11,476 nt of DNA from assembly GCA_025924295.1 (NCBI GenBank), contig JAICEG010000134.1, positions 1-11,476 of the forward strand. The letters run 5' to 3'. The stretch comes from Vicinamibacteria bacterium (GTDB lineage Bacteria > Acidobacteriota > Vicinamibacteria > Vicinamibacterales > UBA2999). The translations under genes and the position numbers were made by a program. The notes below the pieces were generated by a model. That model saw only the letters and a program-made list of their open reading frames with translations. It did not search any database and was not told the DNA's origin. Numbering within the stretch: the stretch's first letter is position 1; each line of letters opens with the position of its first letter. This document shows, one piece after another, positions 1 to 6,093 of the stretch.

Positions 1-284
1 CGGCCGGCCGTGTCTTGACCGCAGGCGTCGATCAGAAGCCGCTCGACGTGCGAGAACAGGTCCTCGCACGTGCCATCGTACGGCGTCGAGCGGATCGCGT
101 CGAGCGGAATGGAATCGAGCGCTTCCCGAATCGCCCGCGCGTACGCCGCGTCGAGGATCCCGCGATCGGCAAGCATCACGAGGTGGGCGTAGTGGATGGC
201 GATCAGCGGCGAGAGAAAGAGTGTCTTCGCATCCTCGAAGTTCTCGTTGAGGACTTGTGACACGTACTCCGGGTCGAACCTCAT
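1..284 (-). CDS. Argininosuccinate lyase-family protein, N-terminal part (cut by window edge)
   Basis: The minus-strand frame opens at ATG 284 and stays open to base 1, giving 94 codons. The translation begins MRFDPEYVSQVLNENF and contains IHYAHLVMLADRGIL, then YDGTCEDLFSHVERL, ending in GQDTAG. The last two match the argininosuccinate lyase/fumarase superfamily N-terminal region, where a GTCEDLF-type stretch precedes the GRLHTARSRND-type substrate loop. That loop would lie just beyond base 1. ArgH releases arginine and fumarate from argininosuccinate in the cytoplasm. The usual ArgH opening (a WGGRF-like strand) is absent, so this may be a short-headed paralogue and no symbol is given. No ribosome-binding site precedes the ATG; a TATACT box ends 8 nt upstream instead. 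Family call is good; exact substrate is open. Confidence 0.8.
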   Translation of the reverse strand, partial: MRFDPEYVSQVLNENFEDAKTLFLSPLIAIHYAHLVMLADRGILDAAYARAIREALDSIPLDAIRSTPYDGTCEDLFSHVERLLIDACGQDTAG

Positions 285-292
285 TCGAGCGC

Positions 293-298
293 AGTATA
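293..298 (-). promoter_or_regulatory. Candidate -10 box (TATACT) for a leaderless transcript
   Basis: Read on the minus strand, TATACT matches the sigma-70 -10 consensus at 5 of 6 bases and ends 8 nt before the ATG at 284. Transcription would then begin at or next to the start codon, which fits the missing Shine-Dalgarno sequence. No good -35 hexamer lies 17 nt upstream; that space is occupied by the heptad repeats. This is inference from spacing only. Confidence 0.35.
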
Positions 299-308
299 GC
301 CCGCGCCT

Positions 309-343
309 TTCGTTCTTCGTTCTCAGTTCTTCGTTCTTAGTTC
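309..343 (+). repeat. Five tandem 7-bp repeats (TTCGTTC type)
   Basis: Five consecutive heptads begin at 309, 316, 323, 330 and 337. The units at 309, 316 and 330 are TTCGTTC; those at 323 and 337 are TCAGTTC and TTAGTTC. All five share GTTC at positions 4-7. The array fills most of the 72-bp spacer between the stop of the DUF5916 gene and the start of the lyase-family gene. It sits upstream of the TATACT box, so on the minus strand it is a purine-rich run of GAAC-type units. The same loose consensus recurs at 7653-7738. Confidence 0.75.
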
Positions 344-356
344 AGGTGCCAACCTG

Positions 357-2906
357 CTAGGGGTTCATCCAGTACGCGAACTTGATGAGCAGCGTGTTGG
401 CAGCGGGTGTCGAAAAGAGATCGGAATAGTCGCGCCCGAGAGCGAACCGGCCCGGCTCGCCACTGCCCTCGCGGCCCTGCTGCCAGACGACGAACAGCGT
501 CGAGCCGGGACGGTATTCCCAGCGCAGGACGTTGGTCGTGCGGAAGGACAACACGTTGAAGTCGGCGTTGCCGTCGTAGTTGTACGGCGCGTAGCGGTCC
601 TCGTAGCGTTCGGCACGCCCGTCCACCAGCTCCTTGTAGCGGACATAGTTCCCCGTGCTGATGAAAGGCTGCCCGTACAGCTGCAAGGAGAGATTGGGCG
701 TCATCGTGTAGTTGACGCGCAGCGTGAGCGAGTGAGTCTTCTGCTCGAGACGTCCGAACACGTAGCGTGTGCGATCCGGCTGGATGTCTTCCTCGACCCA
801 TTGCGCGTCGTTGATGTTGTTGTTGTAGTTGATGCCGACCTCGGTCGAGAACGACGAGATCGGCCGGACGACAATGGCCGGCTGCAGCTCGAAGAAGCGT
901 CCGTAGCCGTCGCCGCCAAACGCGGAGTTCCAGTTGACACTCACGACCCGGCGGTCGTCACTGTTGAAATACTGCCAGCTGGCGCGTTCGGGCAGGTTGT
1001 ACCCGCCCGGACCGCCGCGGGTCAGCCGGTCGTCGAAGTTGCGCGCGTTGATGTTGACGCCGAATCCGGTCTCCCAGAGATTCTGAAAGTCCCAGTGCGC
1101 GTTGATGTTTCCCCCGAACTCCAGCCGGTCACCGGCGAAGTTGAACGTCGACCACTGGTTGAAATTCAACTCGATGCTTCGCGTGTACTTGCCCGGCGTG
1201 TTCCACCGCGATTGGAACCAGCTCCGCTGCGGGATCTCGTCGGCACGTGGCTGGAAGCCCACGTCGTTGACATCGAAGCCAGGCGACTTGTAACCGACCT
1301 CGACGTTCATCCGCGTGCGTTCGCCGGCAATCTTGCCGAACGAGACACGGCCGGAATGGCCGCGCATCGTGTCGGCCAGCGGATCGAATTCGACGTGAGT
1401 GGCATCGGGCCGCTGGAAGCTGTGAACGGTGCTGCGCTGCAGCTCCGTTATCGCAAGCCTGCTACCGCTGACGTCGCTACCCGCCCAGTAGCCTTCCAGG
1501 CTCCACCGTTTGCCGATGCGCCAGTCGTAGTCGATGCCGCCGGTGATTGCGCTGTCTGGCAGAAACGAGACGCGCTCTTCGATGTGCCTGTTGGTCGTCG
1601 TGAAGATGAAGCCGAGCGACGATTGATCCGAGAACTCGCGTCGCACGCGTGACACCGAATACAAGGTTCCGGGCTCGACCATCTGGCGGGTGGGCCCGCT
1701 CAGAAACGCGACGTCCGCGTATTCGTCATCCGTGACCGCCCCGAGAACGCCGACTGAAAAAGCACCTACGCGGCCCGTCAGCTTCGCTGCGCCAAGAATC
1801 GTGGATTGCACGGGCTGAACCGAGTACTCACCCTCCTCCAGCGTGATGGTGCCGCGCGGCGACCGGCCGATCCGCCTCGAGTAGAACAGGTCGCAGTTGG
1901 TGCACTGGAACTGATACGTGCCGGAGCCCTCGATGAAGAACGGCCGCTTCTCCGAGAAAAACGTCTCGAAGGCGGTGAGGTTCACGACGGCAGGATCGGC
2001 TTCGACCTGGCCGAAGTCCGGGTTCACCGTCGCCGTAAGGTTCAATGCGGGAGTCACGGCGTACTTCACGTCCACGCCGACCGCGATGTCGTGATCGGGG
2101 CTGTTCTGCAGCGAATTTCCCGGCTCCAGCGGAACGGTGCCGATCTCTCCCACGACATAGGGCACCAGCTCCAGCCGCTTCGACGCTGTCCCGATACTGA
2201 CGCCCGTCAGATCACCGAACGACGACACGAACCCGCTCGCATTCCGGGAAAGGAGCGGCCACGTCGTCGTCTCTTTCAAGCGCGCGACGTCACGCATCAC
2301 GGCGAACCCGAGGCGGCCGTCACCGGCTCCGCTGAATCGAAGCTGGGAAAACGGAATGCGAAATTCGGCGCACCATCCGTCCGCGTCGCGCCTGGAGACG
2401 ACGTCCCAGACTGCATCCCAACTGTCGTCGCGATTCGAATCGTTGTACCAGTAGGTGTCTCGCTTGACGCCAACCGGGTTGACGCCGAACTGGTATGCCG
2501 TGCGCCGATCGTGGTACGAATCGATCAGCACGTCCACCCAGTCGGAAGACGATTCCTCATCACGTCGCGTGAGGAACCCGACGATGCGCCCGGGATCGCC
2601 GTCGAAGGCGCGAACGGCCACGTAGATGGCGGTCGCGTCGAAGACAACGCGCGCCTCGGTGCGCAGCGTCGCCGGTGCTCCATCGAGAGGATCGCGCTGA
2701 AGGAACGCGGTGATCGGCGTGGCGCGCTGCCACGCGGGATCGTTCAACTCGCCGTCGAGAACAATGGGAAGGGCACCTTCGCCGACTGAGAACGCAGACG
2801 TCTCAGCGACCGCGACCTGGGCGGCGGACGGCGTCCAGAGGCCCGCACCCGCCACAGCCAGGAGCGCCAGTACGAGCCTAGTCGTCACACCTTTCCACAC
2901 CAGCAT
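357..2906 (-). CDS. DUF5916 / carbohydrate-binding family 9-like exported protein, probable outer-membrane barrel
   Basis: The product is 849 aa. Residues 1-30 form a signal peptide: a basic start, a hydrophobic core LVLALLAVAGAGLW, and a cleavage region near SAAQVA. Residues about 45-235 resemble the CBM9-like sugar-binding fold found in front of DUF5916 domains, with DGELNDPAWQRA at 51-62, YVAVRAFD near 95-102 and a conserved NPVGVKRDTYW stretch near 143-153. From about 245 onward is the DUF5916 region, marked by NPDFGQVEADPAVVNL and FFSEKRPFFIEG near 295-326. The rest is rich in alternating, aromatic beta strands, as expected of an outer-membrane barrel, and ends KFAYWMNP. Family members are usually of unknown function and are often proposed to act in glycan binding or uptake. 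A CTNC pair (Cys335, Cys338) sits in a predicted loop. No Shine-Dalgarno precedes the ATG. The family call is firm; substrate and role are unknown. Confidence 0.88.
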   Translation of the reverse strand: MLVWKGVTTRLVLALLAVAGAGLWTPSAAQVAVAETSAFSVGEGALPIVLDGELNDPAWQRATPITAFLQRDPLDGAPATLRTEARVVFDATAIYVAVRAFDGDPGRIVGFLTRRDEESSSDWVDVLIDSYHDRRTAYQFGVNPVGVKRDTYWYNDSNRDDSWDAVWDVVSRRDADGWCAEFRIPFSQLRFSGAGDGRLGFAVMRDVARLKETTTWPLLSRNASGFVSSFGDLTGVSIGTASKRLELVPYVVGEIGTVPLEPGNSLQNSPDHDIAVGVDVKYAVTPALNLTATVNPDFGQVEADPAVVNLTAFETFFSEKRPFFIEGSGTYQFQCTNCDLFYSRRIGRSPRGTITLEEGEYSVQPVQSTILGAAKLTGRVGAFSVGVLGAVTDDEYADVAFLSGPTRQMVEPGTLYSVSRVRREFSDQSSLGFIFTTTNRHIEERVSFLPDSAITGGIDYDWRIGKRWSLEGYWAGSDVSGSRLAITELQRSTVHSFQRPDATHVEFDPLADTMRGHSGRVSFGKIAGERTRMNVEVGYKSPGFDVNDVGFQPRADEIPQRSWFQSRWNTPGKYTRSIELNFNQWSTFNFAGDRLEFGGNINAHWDFQNLWETGFGVNINARNFDDRLTRGGPGGYNLPERASWQYFNSDDRRVVSVNWNSAFGGDGYGRFFELQPAIVVRPISSFSTEVGINYNNNINDAQWVEEDIQPDRTRYVFGRLEQKTHSLTLRVNYTMTPNLSLQLYGQPFISTGNYVRYKELVDGRAERYEDRYAPYNYDGNADFNVLSFRTTNVLRWEYRPGSTLFVVWQQGREGSGEPGRFALGRDYSDLFSTPAANTLLIKFAYWMNP

Positions 2907-2917
2907 AAGACGCTGCG

Positions 2918-2946
2918 TGATTATGCTTGGTTTAGGGGAGCTTCAA
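2918..2946 (-). promoter_or_regulatory. Weak promoter candidate for the DUF5916 gene
   Basis: On the minus strand TTGAAG (2941-2946) is followed, after 15 nt, by CATAAT (2920-2925), or after 17 nt by TAATCA (2918-2923). The -10-like element ends only 11-13 nt before the ATG at 2906, and no Shine-Dalgarno lies between them, so any transcript would have a very short leader. Neither spacing nor sequence is ideal. This is a low-confidence candidate in an otherwise featureless 65-bp spacer. Confidence 0.22.
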
Positions 2947-2971
2947 TCTCGGGCTCGTCTCGCCGTATCGC

Positions 2972-4216
2972 CTACGCCGCGGCCGTCCGGGCGGCGCTAC
3001 GAGCCGGAGTCGCAGGCACGACAGGGTCCCAACGCGATAAGACGTAACGCACCAGATCTGCGGTGAGCAGCGCGTGTGTCACCTGCGGGCCAAGGTGCGG
3101 ACCCGCATCCAGCACTTGCGCGGTCAGTTGCTGCGCCACGGCATCCTCGATCCACAACCGGCTGACGATGGCGCCGTGATGTGCGATGCGGGCGGTGCCG
3201 ACCGGCTCGCCGGCCCACGTCACGTGTAGCCGAAGCTGCTCATACGCGGATGCGTCCGAAATCGGGACGATGCCGTCGCGCAGGTCGATCTGACGATCCA
3301 ATGTACGCATCGGCCCGCGCCGCGAGCTGGGCTGGAATGTCGGCGTGACGGCCGGCGTGCGGACGATGGCCGCAGGCTCCCACACACGGGTGTAACGCGA
3401 GGGCATCGACCCGCCCGGACGCCAGTACGCCATGTTGGAGCTGGCACGCTCCAGCGCGCGCTGCGTCGCGCCGTCGATCGACTCGCAGTCCTCGCGGGCG
3501 CGCCACCATTGACGGCAGAAGGGTGCGCCGGCAGGCAACGAAGGTCTGAACGGGCGGCGAAGCACCTGCGGGATCGCAAAGCCGCTGACCGTCATGACCT
3601 CGGGGTCCGAGAGAAAGACATGCACCAGGGCGGAAACCCAGTGCGGATCGACGATCGCGTCGCCATCGGTCACGGCCAGGATGTCCCCTCGGCATTCGGC
3701 GACAGCGCGGCGCGAAGCCATGCCGAGCCCGGGTGCACTGCTGTACCGGATCTGGGGATACTGCTCTCGAACAAGTGCTTCCACGTGCCGCCGATCGTCG
3801 GACGCGTCGATCAACACGAGATCGAGCGCCTGGTAGTCGAGGCGCAACAGCGAGTCGAGACAGGGCTGCAGCCGGCCCGCGGCAGTTCGACTGCGAACCG
3901 CGACCGTCACGAGCGGGCCCGACGAGCGGCCAGGCGACGGCGACTGGAGCAGCGCCGTGGCGTCGAGCATTCGCGGGAGACGACCGCTCTGAACCGCACG
4001 CTCGGCGAGCGGCAACGCGCACGTCCAGACATGCTGCTGCAGAAATTGACGGATCAGGGTTGCACCGTCGAGGTGACCCTCGACCACCTTGCCGACACCC
4101 CAACCAAGGGGACGCCCTTGCAACCGGAAGAGGACAAGCGCCGAGCCGTCCGGAAGAGGTAACTCACTCAGTTTCCTGGTGATTTCGAAATCGACGACGG
4201 CGGTACCCGCTGACAT
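2972..4216 (-). CDS. Family 2 glycosyltransferase-like protein with similar modules on both sides
   Basis: Numbered from ATG 4216, the product is 414 aa. Residues about 102-286 are a GT-A/family 2 core: VTVAVRSR strand, DLVLIDASDD, then RGDILAVTDGDAIVDPHW with the metal/nucleotide-sugar motif DGD at 184-186, and SSNMAYWR near 259-266. Residues about 6-66 and 308-369 look alike: each has an acidic strand, an LRL/FRL strand, a GRPLGWG or GEPVGTA turn, then a helix. No membrane segment or signal peptide is visible. The segment between NMAYWR and YTRVWEPAAIVR is much shorter than in usual family 2 enzymes and lacks the expected acidic GGEDLD-type motif, so activity is uncertain. The frame can extend to ATG 4333, overlapping the M61 gene by 40 nt. 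I prefer 4216 because the added 39 residues resemble no domain; a TTG at 4222 with GGAG 8 nt upstream is also possible. Confidence 0.72.
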   Translation of the reverse strand: MSAGTAVVDFEITRKLSELPLPDGSALVLFRLQGRPLGWGVGKVVEGHLDGATLIRQFLQQHVWTCALPLAERAVQSGRLPRMLDATALLQSPSPGRSSGPLVTVAVRSRTAAGRLQPCLDSLLRLDYQALDLVLIDASDDRRHVEALVREQYPQIRYSSAPGLGMASRRAVAECRGDILAVTDGDAIVDPHWVSALVHVFLSDPEVMTVSGFAIPQVLRRPFRPSLPAGAPFCRQWWRAREDCESIDGATQRALERASSNMAYWRPGGSMPSRYTRVWEPAAIVRTPAVTPTFQPSSRRGPMRTLDRQIDLRDGIVPISDASAYEQLRLHVTWAGEPVGTARIAHHGAIVSRLWIEDAVAQQLTAQVLDAGPHLGPQVTHALLTADLVRYVLSRWDPVVPATPARSAARTAAA

Positions 4217-4236
4217 CCGCAAGACGTGTGCTCCAG

Positions 4237-4270
4237 GGTTCCGGTTCAGTGCAAGAGCGATACCGGAGCC
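4237..4270. other. Imperfect inverted repeat between the M61 and glycosyltransferase genes
   Basis: GGTTCCGGT (4237-4245) and ACCGGAGCC (4262-4270) pair over 9 positions with one T-G wobble or C-A mismatch, around a 16-nt loop. It lies just after the M61 stop codon and has no T-tract, so it is not a classical terminator. It could be a weak attenuator or chance in GC-rich DNA. Confidence 0.25.
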
Positions 4271-4293
4271 ATCGGCACAAGATGGGCGCGGGT

Positions 4294-6057
4294 TTAGCCC
4301 GGATGCCCGGGAATTCGCGTCGGAGCGAGCCATTTTTCAAGCACAGCCTGCTGCGACGGGATTGCGGGGGGACTGACCTCCAGCTGCCACGCCTTCAGCG
4401 GTTCTGGCCCGAGCGTCAGGACGACACGGAGCAATCGGTCGCGGCGAGCCACCAGGACCGCCACCCGATCACCGGCTACGTACTGCTCCAGACGATTCTC
4501 GAGTTGATCGGCTCTCACTCTGAACTCGTCGATGGCGACGATCTCGTCATCCACGTTCAGCCCTGCCTCGTGCGCCGGGGTTCCCCGGCGGACCTGCGAG
4601 ACAACGAGGCGGCCAGCGTCGATCTTCGTGACCGCGCCAAGCGTGGCTCGTCCTGCGGTTCTTCCGGCTTCGGGCGAGGGGATCCGAAACCTGAGGCCGG
4701 CCGATTCGAGTGGACCGGTGTAGTCGAGTTCACCAGTGCCTTCGAGCGCCGATGACCAGAACCGATCGAGAGAGGTGCCCGCGATTTCCTCCACGAGCGC
4801 CCGGAACTCGCGCTCGGTGAACCCGCGTGCGCCCGAGTACTGGCCGTACGCCGCACGCATCACATCGTCCAGGGATCGCCTTCCGCTCGAGACGCGGCGA
4901 ATCTCGAAGTCGAGCAGGAAGGCAACCACCGCTCCCTTCACGTAGTAGCTGATCGCTGTGTTCGGCGAATTCTCATCGGGTCGGTAGTGCTTGATCCAGG
5001 CGTCGAATGAGGCGTTCGCGATCGACTGCACCGTTCGTCCGGGCGTCGTCTGCAACATCTCGATCTTGTCCGAGAGTGAAGCAAGGAACTCGTCGCGGGT
5101 GGAGAGCCCTGCGCGGTGCAGAAGCAGATCGCCGTAGTAGTCCGTGATGCCCTCGACCACCCATAGACTGTGCGTGTGGGCCTCGCGTTCGTAATCGAAC
5201 GGCCCCAGCACGCTCGGGCGCAGGCGCTTGCCGTTCCAGGCGTGAAACAGCTCGTGGCTGGCGAGCTCGAGCCAGCCAAGGTACGCCTTGCGTGTGCGCG
5301 TGGCCCAACGACTCGTCATCAGCACTGCGGAGTCGGCGTGTTCGAGGCCGCCTCCCGTTTCGGTCATCAGGTTGATGCACACCCACTGGTTGTAGGGCAC
5401 CGTTCCCCAGAAACGATGCTGCTCGCGAACGATCACCGCGAGATCCTGTGCGGCGCGCGCGCCGTCGAAGACACCCGCGTCGCCTTCGTTGACCAGCCGA
5501 TGCAGCCTGCCGTCGATCTCGAAGTCGTAGACGGCCGGGTTGCCAGCGAGGATCGGGGAATCGACGAGGAGGTCGTAGCTGTCAGCGCGAAAGCAGTTCG
5601 GTGACCCGGCGATTGGCGGCAAGGAGGTCATGACGCGCGACCACGACGAGGGAAGTGTCAGCGCGATCTCGTGGGGACGCACCTGAGAATCTGCCAGCGT
5701 CAGGAACGTCGGTGCGCCGTTGATCAGCGCAAACCCCGATTCAATCCAGTTGGTCCGGACCGACATCTCGCGGCCGTACACGCGGTAGGTCACGACGATC
5801 TGCCGGGCGCCACCAGTCGCGAACGACCATCGATTCTTCCTCGTCTTGGTGACCTCGAGCGTAGTTCCGCTCTCATCGGCCGCCGCCACATTCTCCACAT
5901 GCCGCTCGTACTCGCGAATGAGATACGAGCCGGGCGTCCACACCGCCATCATGAGCTCGACGTCGCTGCGCCCGGCGGTCGGGATGTCGGCACGCACTTC
6001 CATGTAGTGGGTATGCGGGGCCGGGAAACTGAGTCGGTATCGAATGGAGTCCATCAC
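4294..6057 (-). CDS. M61 family metallopeptidase with C-terminal PDZ domain
   Basis: The product is 587 aa. The N-terminal part (about 1-180) is the beta-rich domain typical of M61 (glycyl aminopeptidase) enzymes, opening with IRYRLSFPAPHTHYMEV and containing WTPGSYLIREY. GGLEH (236-240) is the family's substrate-binding motif. The zinc site is HELFH (268-272), with Glu302 in VVEGITDYYGD as third ligand. A PDZ domain occupies about 470-551 (LVVSQVRRGTPAHEAGLNVDDEIVAI) and is followed by a short tail. M61 enzymes cleave N-terminal residues, often Gly or Ala; the PDZ probably positions substrate or partner. There is no signal peptide, so a cytoplasmic location is likely. The start is GTG 6057 or the adjoining ATG 6054; neither has a Shine-Dalgarno, and a TATGCT box ends 11 nt upstream of the GTG. 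The gene diverges from the FAD oxidase across 36 bp. All key residues are present. Confidence 0.93.
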   Translation of the reverse strand: MMDSIRYRLSFPAPHTHYMEVRADIPTAGRSDVELMMAVWTPGSYLIREYERHVENVAAADESGTTLEVTKTRKNRWSFATGGARQIVVTYRVYGREMSVRTNWIESGFALINGAPTFLTLADSQVRPHEIALTLPSSWSRVMTSLPPIAGSPNCFRADSYDLLVDSPILAGNPAVYDFEIDGRLHRLVNEGDAGVFDGARAAQDLAVIVREQHRFWGTVPYNQWVCINLMTETGGGLEHADSAVLMTSRWATRTRKAYLGWLELASHELFHAWNGKRLRPSVLGPFDYEREAHTHSLWVVEGITDYYGDLLLHRAGLSTRDEFLASLSDKIEMLQTTPGRTVQSIANASFDAWIKHYRPDENSPNTAISYYVKGAVVAFLLDFEIRRVSSGRRSLDDVMRAAYGQYSGARGFTEREFRALVEEIAGTSLDRFWSSALEGTGELDYTGPLESAGLRFRIPSPEAGRTAGRATLGAVTKIDAGRLVVSQVRRGTPAHEAGLNVDDEIVAIDEFRVRADQLENRLEQYVAGDRVAVLVARRDRLLRVVLTLGPEPLKAWQLEVSPPAIPSQQAVLEKWLAPTRIPGHPG

Positions 6058-6082
6058 AAGTCCGAACTAGCATATCGAAGGC

Positions 6083-6087
6083 AGGAG
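6083..6087 (+). promoter_or_regulatory. Shine-Dalgarno (AGGAG) fixing a TTG start
   Basis: AGGAG lies exactly 6 nt before TTG 6094. The open frame extends upstream to 5671, but that part is antisense to the M61 gene and resembles no FAD oxidase. The site therefore decides the start of the following gene. Confidence 0.8.
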
Positions 6088-6093
6088 TCCTCG

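Noticed and set aside
805..835. GTT-rich run near 810-830
   Set aside because: It encodes an Asn-rich stretch (YNNNIND) in the barrel protein; ordinary coding low complexity.
732..2789. Long plus-strand open frames (732-1652 and 1806-2789) opposite the DUF5916 gene
   Set aside because: Low-complexity, Arg/Val/Asp-rich translations with no recognisable motif. They are antisense to a gene with clear family motifs and arise from GC-rich codon bias.
3240..4103. 287-codon minus-strand frame inside the glycosyltransferase
   Set aside because: Arg/Pro/Ala-rich shadow in another frame; the glycosyltransferase frame carries the conserved DGD and strand motifs.
4217..4333. N-terminal extension of the glycosyltransferase to ATG 4333
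   Set aside because: Not excluded, but the 39 residues resemble no domain, overlap the M61 gene, and have no ribosome-binding site. Third-position GC was counted by hand and did not discriminate (24 of 39 versus 25 of 39 in the next codons).
5671..6093. Upstream 141-codon extension of the FAD oxidase
   Set aside because: It is antisense to the M61 gene, has no FAD-oxidase similarity, and the AGGAG at 6083 points to TTG 6094.
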